In this document: positions 23,352 through 36,706 of the stretch, in pieces
Numbering within the stretch: position 1 is the stretch's first letter
How the letters are laid out: the number at the start of each line of letters is the position of its first letter
DNA from: Actinomortierella ambigua
Lineage: Eukaryota > Mortierellomycota > Mortierellomycetes > Mortierellales > Mortierellaceae
Direction: 5' to 3'
Assembly: GCA_016098155.1 (NCBI GenBank)
Contig: JAAAJB010000002.1
Coordinates: 1 to 64,000 of the forward strand
DNA: 64,000 nucleotides
Notes under the pieces: generated by a model
The model's database searches: none
What the model was told of the DNA's origin: nothing
What the model saw: only the letters and a program-made list of their open reading frames with translations
Program-made: the position numbers and the translations under genes

Positions 23352-26300
23352 TCACTCCCTCCTTAGAAAGCTCCTGCCAGGCGGCGTAGTGCTCAGCGAC
23401 TGACTGTTCTTCAGCAACGCGGCCTCGATCCTCATCCGCTCGGCCAGGACCCGCTGTCCAATCATTCGACCGGCCTGCGTCGCCGAAGTCGACAGACTGC
23501 CAAAGCTGAAACTTGTGCTACCACTGGGAGTTGTTGCACTACCGCTGTTGTTGTTGTTGGGATTATTGGCATTATTGTTGTTGGGAACACTACTGCTGCT
23601 GCCACTGGCGCCAGCCATGCTCAAGAACCCTTGCGCCGGAAGACTGCTCGCACCGGAGATACCTCTGGGCGTCGTTGGTGCCGGAGAGTTGGTCATGGAC
23701 GCTGCGGCGTGGGTCTGGTGCGGGTGTGGAGGCGGGTGCGGGTGGTGTGGGTGGTTCGGGTGCTGGTGGGACATGGCGGCGCTGTGGTGGTGGACCCAGC
23801 CCTTGTGGACGGCCGAGATGGCGATGGGCGAGGTCGGCTGGGAGTAGCCCATGCTGGTGGTGTTGGTCGGGGTGGAGGTGTTGGCGGTGGTCGAGCGCGG
23901 ATGACGATTGTATTGGTTGCTGTTATGATAATGGCTTTGGTAAAGATGGCTGCCACTGTACCGTCCTGCCGGTGGTGAGCTGTGCGGAGAGAAGGTTGGT
24001 GTCGAATGCGAGTTCTCACCCGACATCGGGATGGTGATTGGCTTTAGAAGAACGGTCGAAGTCGAAGGCATCTGGCCCGCTGAGGCTGCCCAGCCTAGAT
24101 TGGATGACGAAGAAGGACCGTACGTCGGCGACGAGGGGAGGCTGTCTTTGCGGCTGTGGTGGTAGTAGTACTGGTGGTGTTGTGGGTGGTGGCTGCTGCT
24201 CAAGTGGCTGTGATGGCTATGCTGGCTATGCTGGCTGTGGTGACTGTGGTGACTGTGGTGACTGTGGTGACTATGATGGCTCTGTTGGCTCTGCTGACTG
24301 TGCTGACTGTGCTGACTATGCTGACTGAGCTGGCTCTGCTGACTGTGCTGGCTCTGCTGGCTTTGTTGACTATGTTGACTGTGCTGACTGTGCTGACTAT
24401 GCTGACTGTGCATGCTCACAGACGATGTGGCACCTGCAGCCGTGGCCGCCATGTTAATGATCGTGTGGTGACCATATGAGTGGCCATGTCCGTGACCTTG
24501 TCCACTGTGACCCGAAGCGTTTGTTGCGGCCGAGACGGTGCTGATCGAGGACACTGTGGGCGAGGCATTGGCCTTTGTGGCAAAAAAGGCCCGCTTCTCC
24601 GCCACAGTCGACAGCGGCGACACTGCTGACGCGGCCGATCGCTCCAAAGGCGTTGTGGGCGGCATGAGCGCGCTCATTGTCATGGTCGTCATGGTGGTCG
24701 TCGCTTGCGGGGGAGAGTAGGCAGAGAAACTGTGGTTGCCCGTCGCATGCATGTTTGTCGTATTGGCTGTCGTCACTGCTGGCGAGGGGCCAGGCAAAAT
24801 AACAGATGACATACCGGGGACTACCGCGCCCGACTGCGATGAGGACGTGAAGGTTGCCATCGCTGACGCATAGGCCGAGTTTGGATGCGCGCTCGTGGTA
24901 ATGCTCGATGCATTGGTGGTCGCTGTCGCTGTCGTAGTCGCTGTGGTCGCTGTGGTCGTGTTGGTCGCCGTGGTCGATCCACTTGTGCCAACCACTCCCA
25001 ACATCAGTGGTCGTGTCTGGATGGCCGGCACTAGGAACTTTGCCTTGGCCGCTGCTGAAGACCCACTTCCGACTCCTCCTCCGAGCGAGAAAGATTGGCG
25101 TGCCGTCGTAATCAGGCTCCTTGGACTGGTCGTGGTGCATGGGCTCGAGATCCTAGGTGGCGTTGGTGGTGGCGGGGGCGACGATGGGAGGGCCGGCGCA
25201 AGTTGGAAGGCGATTGTGGTCGTCGTCGTCTCCTCAGGAATAGTGCATCCCGAGTGGCCACGGCTGTGGCTCACAGTCGCTGTTGTCGTGGCCAACGTCG
25301 CCTGCGCTGGTTCTGGCCGCCAGCCTAAGAAGGCGTCCTTAAAGCGATTCTCCACCGGGGCAGGCTCCTGCTCCTCCTCGTCGGCATGGTCTTCTACCTT
25401 GACTTCAATACCCTTCATGTCGACCACGACCTCCCTCTTCTCCTCCTCCTCCTCGACAATGTCGTAATGCTCCTCTTCATTGCCCCTTTCCTCCTCTTCC
25501 TCCACCTGTTCCAGCTCTTGCTCCAGCTCCCTCTCTTGTCTATCCTCTTCTTCTTCCTCTTCCTCCTCTTCTTCATCTTCCTCTTCGACCTCGTCTCGGT
25601 ACACTCCATGATCCTCATCTCCAAGCCCGAATCCATCGATTTGAACCAAACACTCGGTGCTGTGGTAGGAATTACGTCCAAGGAGACTGGTGAGCCCACC
25701 CACATTGCAATCCACGCTGCCAAACCCATGATGGTGACCATAAATCGCATGGCTAGGTGGTTTGTCATACGACACCAGGCACGAATCAGCCGAGAGCGAC
25801 TTTGGAGCGGCCTCGCGAACAATGAGCAACACGCGCTCGACCTCCACCTCCATGTTACCGTCATTCGACGAGTTTTGGGACGAGTCGCCTTCCTTCATCG
25901 AGTCTCCGTCAATCGACAGCCGTGGGCGTAAGCGTATCACGGCTGATGTTGGGCGAGAAGGAGGGCGCGACGGTGGTCTCGAAGGTGGTCTTGAATTTGG
26001 TCGTTGTTGTTGTTGCTGCTGCTGAGGACAGGGAGGTGGCGTCGGTGTTGGTGGTGTGGACGAAGATCCAGGCATGGACGGTACGTTAAAGGGTTGCATG
26101 TGAGGCGAAGACGAGCATGACATGCCATCCATGTCGATCGTAAACGAAGACATGGACGACGCTACCGGTCCACTGGCAGACGTGCCTGCCGAGGCCGCGG
26201 ACGTGGAGGAAGAGTCGCCTGCCGTGATCTCGGTATCAACGTACAGACTTCGACGCAGCTCGAGTGCTTGAGACCGAGGCCGCCTTGAAGACGAGAAGGG

Positions 26301-29300
26301 AGACGCACTCTGGGTACGCGAGGGCGAGGTCGAGCACGGCGATGGCATCTCCCCATGCTGGTTGTGATGATGGTGGAGAGGGCTGTGGTGGTATGCTGGC
26401 GGAGGGTGTACAGGAGACGATTCACATGTGCTAGAAGGACCATGGTACGAATTACTACCAGCCCCACCACTACCACCACCGCCGCCGCCGCCAAAAGATC
26501 CCGGTAACGAGAGCGAGCTCAACATTCCGAAAGCACCAAACCCACTAAAGCTGCTGAGCAGTCCGCCACCACTACTATTGTAGCAGCCATTGGGCGCTGC
26601 AGGGGTGGAGGGAGAGCCAGGCAACGACGGCAACGAGTGGACGAGACTGACCTGCCATTCACCAGCCGTACCAGGGATAGGGCGGCCCCAGAGAGACTGC
26701 ATCTTAGAGTTGTACTGGATCCACGAGGGCAGTTTACGCTTGCGACCCGGGGGTGTGAGCATCGAAGTGGATACGGTGGCCGGCGTGTCGTGGTCGTTCG
26801 AGGTTGACGAAGGATCCATGGCATCGTTCAGCAACCCACGTGTTGACAGGTCCTGATATCCATCTTCTGAGGTAATACTCGCGAGTGACATACGATGCGG
26901 ATGGAGACTGCTCTTCTTTCCTTGCTGTTGTTGTTGTTGCTCCCTCAGTCGCAGCTGCTCCAAGTAGTGGTCATGCGGATCTGAAACAAGGTAAGCCTTA
27001 AACTCACCAGTTGCCGCCATGGCGATCCGTCGGGTGGCCTCCCGGTCACTTGCATAGTAGATCGATGACGGCGTCGAGAGCACCTGCCCACCTCGTCCAC
27101 GCCTACCTCGCTGTCCTCCAAAATAGTACCCAAAGCTGGATCCCGTCGTGCTGGAGATGGTCGTGGTGGTCATGGAGGCCAACGAAGAAGACGATGAGGA
27201 CGGGCCAGCCATGCTCATCCGACTGGCTAGCGCACGGCGACCACCACCACCACCACCGCTTCCACTGCTGTTGCTGACGCTGCCACTGCCGCTGCCATTA
27301 CCACTACTACCGATGCTGCACGGCTCTTCTTCTTCATCGACTCGTGCGTACGACGCTGCTGTCGGCAGACAGATCGACGCTCTCATCCCAGGAGCCCCTC
27401 CTCCTTCTCCGACACCAACCAGTCCACCACCTGTGCCGACACCGGAGCCAAAGCTACCAAAGCCAAAGCCACCGCCAAAGATGCTGCCGTTGCTACTCGT
27501 ACGTCGGCTGGCGCGTCGGGTCGACGGCGCAGGAACGCTTCCAGTTCTACCGCTGGTAGCAGGACCGGCGCCAGCACAGGCTCCAAGACTGATGCCGTTG
27601 GCACCACCTGAGCCATTGGCGGCCCCATTGCTGTTGTTGTACCGCAGATTGGCTGTGTAGTGGAACGCAGTGCCGATCGTCGCCTTGACGACGTTGGCGC
27701 GGCTCTGGCCAGTCGTGGCCGCATTGGTCACGACGCTGCTGATGCTTGTGGCGATGGAGGAAGGGCGTGAGATGTTGTTTCGTGGACGGACTGTCGGCAT
27801 CATCATCATCATCGACGACATTGGTGTGGGTGCTAGCATTGGGGTTGGCATCGGCGTTGGGCCCTGGCCTCCTTGGTTGACCGCATGGCCACCATCATGA
27901 ACAACAGCAGCCAATTGATCTTTTTCCTCTTCGAGCTCAAGCTTGCGCTCGCGTTCGAGATCGAGTTTGCATGCAAGCTGATGGTTAATGGTGGTGGGGC
28001 TTGTCGCTTTACCGTACGTCATCGCTTCGCTGGTGGTGGTAGGGCTAACCGCCATAGCAACAGTCGTGACAGGTGCGGGAGAGGCCATCTTTGGAGAAGC
28101 TGTGGTAACGCCAGTAGTGGCTGTTGGGCTCGCAGCGGCAGGAGAGCCTGCGGCAGACTTTTCAGTCGCGACAGCCACCTCGTTCTTCTGTTGTGGATAC
28201 TCGCAGTCAGCAACATGTTCCAGCAACGAATTCAACAACGTGAACGTGGAGGGGTTTGAGAGTCCAGCGTGGGACGGTAGTTGCTGTGGCAGATCTTGCT
28301 TCGGCGAGTGTTGCTTCTGTTGCTGCTGTTGCTGTTGCTGGGGAATTTGGAGCTGCAGCGATTTTTCTTCTTCATGCTTGTGATAGAAGGAAGTGGAGGA
28401 CTGGTGCGAGGCCAGGGACGACTCTTCTTCGTGATTGATCTCTCCACCAACCAACTTTTCAACACTGCCCTGGCCATCTTGTTCATCTTTACGAACCAAC
28501 TCTCCTTCTTTGTCTTCCTCTTCCTCGTCCTCCACCTGATCTCTTTCACCAACACTCCTTGCTTCTTCACAGAGCGATGATGGTGGCTCAATCTCTTGGA
28601 CCTCGACCGGACGCTGTGGACCCAAGATGGTCGACCCTGAGACGACGATGGTGGCCATCTGCGGCGATCCGGGCAGGGCTGAGCAAGGTGCCGACCAAAT
28701 GTCGTCTGCATCATCGTCCAGTCCATCTACGTCTCCATCCTCCCGAGAATCCATGCTGAACAGGCCAAACGACTTGCCGACACCAAAGCTATGCCGGCGC
28801 ATCTGAGAGGGCAACGACTGCGCGGTGTTCAATGGGTGGAGCAACGTTTGCTGGGTCGAGGTCGTCCGCATCGACGACGCGGACCGACGGTGACGCAAGT
28901 ATTGTGCTCGTCGCGGCCGGTTCGACAGCATCAAGCTCACGCCGTCTGCACAGGTGCTCGCAGAGCTGATGCCACCACTGGCCTCATGCATATGGCTCTC
29001 CAGATCGTAGTATTCGTAATGGTCATCCTCCTCATGGGCCCTCGCCTCGCAGTCATCATGCACGTGCTGCTCGCATGCCTCTTGCACTTCGTGGTGCCGT
29101 GAGTCTGTCTCTTCGCATTGGAAGTGCTCCTGAGCCCTCTCGCCTCGGTCGACTTCACCGTCATGATCTTCACATTCAGCTCGGTCAGCTCCTTCCGAGT
29201 CGTTGTTCCCCTCTTCTTCCGCAATGTGTTCGCGGTCATCCGAGCTGGAGAGGAGGCTCTTGGAGCGATAAGGCTGGTGCAATGCCACGCTATGGCGGTG

Positions 29301-32300
29301 CTTGCTGCTGCTCGGCATGACTTTGGCAAGGGCGGTCAAGGGCGAAGGCAAGAAGTACTTCGGTTGATGATAGTTTGGATGGGGCCGAGGATGGTGTGGA
29401 TGGTGTGGGTGAAGCATGTCGTCGTAGTGACCCTGGGGCGTCACTGACGCCATCCCATAGGAGAGGGGCAGGTGGGCACTATGTGGCCGATGGAGATGCG
29501 GGTGCTCTTGAGAAGGTTGCAGAGACAGCTGTGGTCGGTGTTGTTGTTGTTGCTGTTGTTGTGGTGGTGGTGGTAGTTGTTGTTGCTGCTGCTGCTGATA
29601 CTGTTGTTGTTGCTGTTGCTGCTGCATGCCCAAGATATGGTTGTTCAGCTGATCAAAGGTCGTGGACCCGTTCGGGTGCTGGAGGACAATAATTCCATGA
29701 GACGATTCGTGGGCGCGCCGGATATATTCGCGCGAGCGTGCCATACCGCCGTCTGGACTACGGTCGTGGGGATGTTGCTCCTGACCATCGTCAAAGGAGC
29801 CGAGGGGATCCATCTCCCCCGTCATCGGTGCGGTGTTGGCCGTTGCCGTCGCTGAAGTCATCATCATTGTCATCATCTCCGAGTGACCATGCATGGGTTG
29901 GCGAGAGGGCACATCCACCAACTTGGCACGCTCAGGAGGTGACTGGAACCCAACCTCTGGAGAGTATAGCCCCATAGACGTTGAGACTCTACCCAAGATT
30001 GGGCTACTGTCTTTTGCGATAGCAGCATGCTTGAGTCGATGTTCCGAGAGTTCGGCATCGCTATAGTATGACCGAAGACCCTTCTCATGAATGTGACAGT
30101 TTGGTGGGCGTCGCAAATACCGCTCCCGAGCAATCACATCCCGAGGCTCATCACTTGCGTTGACCGCCAGCGTGTTACCCGTGGTATTCCTCGTGTTGCG
30201 CGTTCCCTCCATGTCGGCCTTGAATGGGTTCCATGATGGCAAACTGGCCGAGAAGGCTGATAGAGGTGACAGAGGTGCCTCGTTGGCCTGAAGCACATCC
30301 ACCAACGAGCGACGTTGCAGTGAGCCAGGCATTGTGTGCACCGAGAGCGACCTTGCATCTCGGTAAGGAGCAGGCTCTCGAATTCCATTTGGCTTACCAT
30401 CGGCTATATATGGAGCAATATTGGATAAATCGTCAACGGTATTTGTCAGTAAGATCAAGAGGATGAGGCACAATGGCTAATAAAAAAAAAAAAAAAAAAA
30501 AGTCTGGAAAAGCTCTTACCTTCGTCCAGCATGAGCATCAAGGCACCAGAGTCGGACCGACTCAGTTCACCATGAGCGTGCGAGTGCTCATCTTCTTGAT
30601 CTCCAAAGTCAAGCATCCTAAAGCTATGACGCCGACTGGCATCCTCTCGGGTCCCAGACTGCACCGACAGATACGACACTCGCCGCTCCGCTACCGACGC
30701 CACAGCCTGCATCCTGACCTGCAGTTGTTGCACCAGCTCATCCACGTCGAGCTCGCGAGGCGTCCTGAAGGGTCTCGAACCCCCTGGTCCACCACATGAG
30801 GGAGGCACCTGGTACTGGCCTTGACCAACACCCCCCGTACCACTATAAGCCGACTGCCGTCTCGAATCGTCATAGTCGCTCTCTGCACAGGAGGTATCGC
30901 CGCCACTGGCACTCGCCAAATAGCCAGAACTGGCACCGGTGGATCCGAAGGATGACAGCGGGCGGAGGCTCTGGCGAAGATAGTTGGGCGACAAGTGATC
31001 GGCCGTCGAGTGGCGGCGCATGTTCAGGGCCGCGTACAGAGACCGATGCTGCTGCTGGCTCAAGGACGATAGCTCATCCGTCATGTTATCACTCTTGGTC
31101 GACAGTCGTCGTAACTCGCGTCGTGCCTGGCGCGTCTGACGCGCTGTCGGACGCCGGTGCGCGAATCGGCGGAAGATGGACGAGGTGTCGGAAGCCATCT
31201 TATCCGAGTCTTCGGGCTCGTCGATGGCCGCCGCTCCCGCCAGGACTGAAAAGTCGTCGTCATGAGGGTGGCGATGGGGTTGGAAGGGATGGTTCGGGTA
31301 GTGATGGTGTAGATATTGGTTGTCAGCTTGAGGGCTAGGCGTGTGAGGGCTCGGATGCTGTTGGCTGCTGTAACGACGTGGGCTGCTTTGTTGATGCAAA
31401 CTGTGACGCCGAGGGGTTTGCTGATAGTAGCGTGGACTTGCATGATGGTGGTGAGGATGAAATGGATGGTTGTGATGGTGAGAATTAGGTTGGCTTAGAC
31501 GATGGTGCTGAAGGTTCGACGGCGAACCTGCTCCGACATCCATGTCTTGGATGATCGAAGCTTGTGTCGACTGAAGCCCAGCCGCTAGCGAACCCACGTT
31601 ACTCCCCTGGACTGAGACGGACCGATCAACAGTTAGCATGGTGCCCTGACGGCTTTGCGAGATATGGCTAGTCAGGTCTGAGGCAGAGATGCCCTGCTGT
31701 CGATGGCTCATCCTGGTATTACTCTTTTGTTCCGATTGGCGTCCCACGCTGCTCGCGTGGTCTGCTGTCGTCGCCAGATCCGAAACTGATCCCGTTTGTT
31801 GTGACGCTCGTGGCCGAAGTGTGTCAAAGGGAAAACCCATCGAGATCCTCTTCAACGCCAGCGGGTTGGGTTGTCGCTCTCGCATTCTATAAGGGTCATC
31901 TCCAAGCTGTACAGAGAGTGTTTTCAGTGGGAAGGAAAAAAAGACAGCCCGACGGAAAAATAAATATACGATAAGTAAGGAACTCTGCGACCTTTGGTAT
32001 TCATGCTCTGCAAAGAACAGCCAGGAAGAAAGACTTGCACAAGGGCAACAGAAAAAAGAGGAAAGGGATAATACAAAGTAAGTGCTCATACCTGATACTG
32101 GTCGCCCACATTCGATGTAGCTCCACGCTTGACCTCGGGGTCTTTGAATTCAATGCCCGAGAGCGAGCGAGAACGCTCTCGTCGCATGCTCGTGATCCAG
32201 CCAAGAAGTTTCCTCGACTTTCCAGTATTGGTAGGAGTTCCCTGATCCAGGACTGGCATCGACCCACGACGCCTTGGCGAATCCTCTGGATCAGGCGCTG

Positions 32301-35300
32301 CCGTCGGGGTGGCAGCACCTGCCGATCCACAGGCCTCCAGGGGTATGTGGTTACTACTGTTGTCCAAGTCCGTTGCATTGATCTTGGAATACAGCTTGTA
32401 AAACTTTGAGCTAAGACCCGATGTCGATGTCGCCGTTGGAGACTCGATGCGCACATGCATGATCGTGCTAGGTGTCTGGGGCGACTGCTGGTGTGCCTGG
32501 AGATCCTGGTGCAGTCGTTCCAATTGCGGGTGCAATGGATGGTGATCCAATCTCCACTGGTCCTCACACTCGGGACGGGACCCAACACGCGACGGACGGG
32601 GCGTACCGCCGCCATCATGGCTATGCGCGATATTGATGCTGGCCGCCCCCGAGGCAATGCCACCGCCATAGTAGGAGCCGCGCGCTCCCGCTACACCGGC
32701 CAGCAGCATCGCCGCCCCCGACATGCCCACACCGATGCCGCCGACGCCTGCGGCGTCATAAGTGCTGATCGGACGACTTGGTACACCTTCGGAACCCCGC
32801 AGCGAGGCTGCCATGGGTGTGTTGCGCCCATCGCCCAACCGCGACCCCGTCAGGGCCGCTGTGGCAGCAGCCGACTCGAGATCCATGTATTGTTTCTCAT
32901 CATCCAACTGGGCCCGCTCTGGCCGTCCGCTCTTGCAGTACCTTCGCATCAGATACCAGATCGCCAGCACCGCAGGGACGGCCACGACCAGACCGATCAC
33001 CATCCCAGAGACGCCGCTTTTGCTGCTATTTGTGCCGCCAGAGCTGCCGCTGGCAGTAGTACCGTTGCTTGAGCCATTGTCATCAGGATTGGCCTGGCGC
33101 GGTCGCAAGGTCGTGACCATTCCGGGGCTGGGTCCATCCTTGGAAACCCAAAGCAAAAACTCGGTCGCCGTCCATTGCGCATAGGCGTTCCGGAGCGTCC
33201 AGCGGATACGAAGAATCAGACCGCAGGGGACGTTGCCGGACAAGATGGCGACTGTCCCTGTTGAGGGCAAGGACAACGATGGCGGCGGCGGCTTTGGGCC
33301 GTACAGGACGGGTACGTGATCGAACCATCCTGGAAAAAGCGGGCCATTGTCGTCCCAGAGCTGGTTTGGTTGACAGCCCAAGGTTCCATCAGAGGAAGAA
33401 GAGGAGGTAGTGGTAGTCGTAGACGGTCCTGACAAGACCTTGGGCGAGATGAGCGCTGTTGCTCCTCCGATGTTGCCACTAGTGGAAGAGAGAGTCCCGT
33501 TGGCGTAAACGACCCCAGATGAGCTCATGTCGAGAGCCTCATAGGCAAACATAGACTCTATTGGCCAGATGCCAAGGTCTGACGGCAAATCGACATAGCT
33601 GGCCACATCCAACTCCAGCGCCACGTGCTCGTTGATCTTTACCCACTGGTCCGGGATTGAGTTTGTAAATTGAAACGCGACAGTGTCCAATCCATTGCTT
33701 TCACCTGAACTAATGCTTCCTTGCTCAATATTGGCACCCTTTGACACCTTTCCCGGTGAATGTTTTCTCGCCGCCGCCGCCTCTGACCCATTCGGGTTGT
33801 TGCCATCTGGAAAGATCTGAAGCCTAAACGTCGCCAGTGTCCCGTACGAATCCTGAACATGGACCAGGATCTCGATCCGAAAGGGCGCGTCCAGCGGTGC
33901 TGTCCCTGTCAAGACCCAAGTCGTCGGGTCCAACCGAAGCCATGCTGGTGCCGGGACCTCGCCACCTGCCTCCATCGTCTCCTGCCCCTCCTCCTCCTTC
34001 TCCTCCTCTTTGCTCATGGAGATTGTGATACTAGTAATCGACGGCTCTGTACTCCCGCTTCCATGCATGGGTTGAATCGAACCATCGATCCGGAAGAGGT
34101 CCATTCCAAACTCATAAAAAACTTTGCGTTCCAAAGGGTCAAGATAGAGATCTGGCAGGTAGGTGGAGATGTGATGGCCGTTGTTGTTCGTGATCCTGTT
34201 GGCGCCGCTACTCGCCGACATCTGAAAGTCTGGTCCAAAGTGTGTCAAGGTCAAGGTGTGCACCGCCACCTGGAGTCGAAACGTGCCTGTGACCTGGGCA
34301 TAGCCTGGAATAGTCGTTGCGCTCACGACAAGCGTCAGAATCACTGCTGAATTATACGTCCCCCGTGGTGGCACGCCCGAAAACTCGAGTGTCGTTGTGT
34401 TGAATTGAAGCCATCCTGGAAGTGTCGTCGAGCCTTCGAGGCGTGCAGAGTACGTAATGGGTTGGCCACCAGGGATGGACGAAAGACTTAAAGTGGATGG
34501 GTCCAGACGTAGGATAAAGGGTGTCTCCTGGCCTTGCAGGACCACTGCATCAGCGAGTCGCTCGGAACGTCGGGACAGCCTTGATGTCTTTGTCGATGTC
34601 TTAGCAAATGACGCTTCAAGGGGCGAGTTCCCTCGTAATGATAATGCACCCGTCGCAAGGTGTGAATCTTGACTCCTTTTCGAGAAGACTGCAGAGTTTG
34701 CATCAGCATTTTTTTCAAGCAAAAGGGAGAAAGTGTTGCAGGTTTGCCCAAAAAAATAATAATAATAAGGATTGAGGGTCATAGACAGGAAGGAAGAGGA
34801 AAAAAGAGAAGAGGATAGAGGGAAGTTAGTGTCGGTGGTGGTTGTGATGCTAGCAACTCCTTAACTTTTTTTTTGTGAGACGGATTATCTTGCCCCTCCC
34901 TCGATTGCAACCCTTGCTCACCAGATGGATGATGCCCGCGTTCTCTCTCCTGGAACATGCTGCCTTCCACGGTCTCAGGGCCGTTGACTTGGGTGTCACC
35001 ACTAGCGTGGTTGTCAAGGCCAGAAAGCCGTTTTCGCCCCTTGCCAGCGGTAGGCTTGGTCGTTGAAGAGAGCCCGCGTTGTTGGTACAGGTGCTGCAAG
35101 CTAGGGACCAGAGACAAGGGTGATTGTGAGATCTGTCGGAGAACCACAACGTCCAACAGACTTTCTAGTTCCGGATAGTGCTCACTTTCACTGACTGAGA
35201 GCACGCGAAGTTCAAGCTGGAACATTGCATTGACCCCCTCCTCTTCTTTCCATGTAGGTATTGACAAAGAGGTGGAGGCGTGGCACAGGGGGGCAGTGAG

Positions 35301-35693
35301 TTGTTGTGGCGAGAGTTGTGAGGAAGATGAGCTGAGATGAGGATGGACCTGGAGATGAACTCTTTGTGAGCCAATGTCGGCCGCTGTCGGTGTTCCATGA
35401 AGTGTCCACGTATTCGGGTCCAAGGCTAGCCATGTTGGCTGAGGCTGGATCAATTCAAGTCCCCAGGATGTCAATGTGTCCGCGCACGAGGATGGCAGGT
35501 CAAATGTGTCCCTGAGAAGAGTGAACCGAAAGGGGCGATCCTGCCGTGCCAAAGGAATAAATTGATCTTCGGGGGGGTGTCGTAGCCGAGGATGACATGA
35601 TGGCTCGAGGGACAGAACAAGGGTGTTGGTAGATATGGCCAGACACGACACCAGCAGCAGATCGCGCAGGATAGCTGCTTTTAAGAGTGGCAT
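23352..35693 (-). CDS. Axl2-like membrane protein with cadherin-type domains and a giant cytoplasmic tail
   Basis: Four exons in phase: 35693-34922, 34688-32092, 31906-30520, 30403-23352; 3,935 residues. A signal peptide (KAAILRDLLLVSCLAIST) precedes several dystroglycan/Axl2-type cadherin-like repeats. Their hallmark is a W-L pair followed by a structural glycine (PTWLALDPNTWTLHGTP; LPGWLQFNTTTLEFSGVP; APAWLRLDPTTWVLTGTAP). One transmembrane segment lies at about 818-842 (GMVIGLVVAVPAVLAIWYLM) followed by basic residues. Yeast Axl2 marks bud sites at the plasma membrane; this protein may have a polarity role. The tail of about 3,090 residues is far longer than in Axl2 (823 residues in total). 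It is low-complexity: polyQ, polyH, Glu-rich blocks, and a (SQH)n repeat. All splice phases agree, so I read it as one gene, but a merge of two genes cannot be excluded without transcripts. Confidence 0.8.
24183..24413 (-). repeat. Coding 9-bp minisatellite (Ser-Gln/His-His/Gln)n
   Basis: The plus strand shows about 25 tandem 9-bp units of the type TGACTGTGC / TGGCTATGC / TGACTGTGG. On the minus strand each unit encodes a Ser-Gln-His or Ser-His-His or Ser-Gln-Gln triplet within the tail of the Axl2-like protein. Unit type changes in blocks (SHH in the middle, SQH and SQQ outside), which suggests local amplification by slippage or unequal exchange. The 9-bp unit keeps the frame, so copy number can change without breaking the gene. 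Confidence 0.85.
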
Positions 35694-36706
35694 GGGGGAT
35701 GGGAGATGATGATATAGGGGTGTGACACAGACTGACAGAGGACAGAACGAGAGCGAGAGGGATAAGGGGGAGAAAAGTCAGAGTGAAAGTAAACGCGCGC
35801 ACGGTCGTCGAAATGTGCCTAGGGAGTGCCGGTGTGAGGGAGCGATCCTCAAAGGTGTAACTGTTGAGGGAAGAGGGAGGACGAAACAGTGTTGTGTGTG
35901 CGTGTGTACGTGGGAGGGAGGGGGCCGTTGTCTGTGCTGGTGCTGCGGGAGTGCTGCTCGTGTCACTCATTCGCTCATTCACTCACTCGGGGGGTGTCGT
36001 ATCGTACTGCTGCTATGTGAAGCCAGTACATGGAGAACGATGGTCAGTCGAAGAAAAAAAAAGCTTATTTGGCTTTCAGTGGAGCCTCAGGCAATGGTAC
36101 AAAAGGACCAACCTCTTGCCTCCCGCGAATGCTGGGGATGGGGCAGGGTGCAGGTGAGGTCGATAATGAGGGACAGAGTGAAAGAGAAGAAAGAGAGAAA
36201 GGAAGGGAAGAGAATGAGTGAGAATGAGTACGTGAGGAGGGAGTGAGAGGGAGGAGGAGGAAGGGAGTGAGCGAGAGCGGTGAGAGGGCAAAAGAGAAAA
36301 GAAGAGAAAAGAGAAGTGAGAGAGAGAGAGAGAATCGAGATGTCGAGTGCCCATTCGGCTGGGAACGCAGTGGCAGCATGCATGGTAACGCCGGGTTTGG
36401 GCATGGTAACTTTTTACACCTATCCAAACGAGGGATGAAGGACGGATGCGCAAGAAAAAATACAAACCATACAGAGACCAACACACATACACATACGCAA
36501 ACAGACCAATCTGACAGACACGCACACATTTTCCACATCATCCTCGCAACCCTGGAAGTTTAGCTGACAAAGAAGATCCTTTTTGACATGAGGAATCTAT
36601 GCGTGGTATCCTTCCAAAGTACTTTTGCTCCTGTAGAGTGTCAGAACATGCGCTTTTGAATGTTAAGACCGCCGGTACTTGTCAGCGGGTGTGTAATCTT
36701 TCAGCC
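35694..36706. promoter_or_regulatory. Divergent intergenic region, GA/CT-rich
   Basis: About 1 kb between the start of the Axl2-like gene (minus) and the start of the zinc-ribbon gene (plus). The part at 36170-36330 is almost pure GA on the plus strand, and 36440-36530 is CA-rich. No frame has coding character beyond composition. It should contain both promoters. No TATA box was recognised. Confidence 0.45.
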
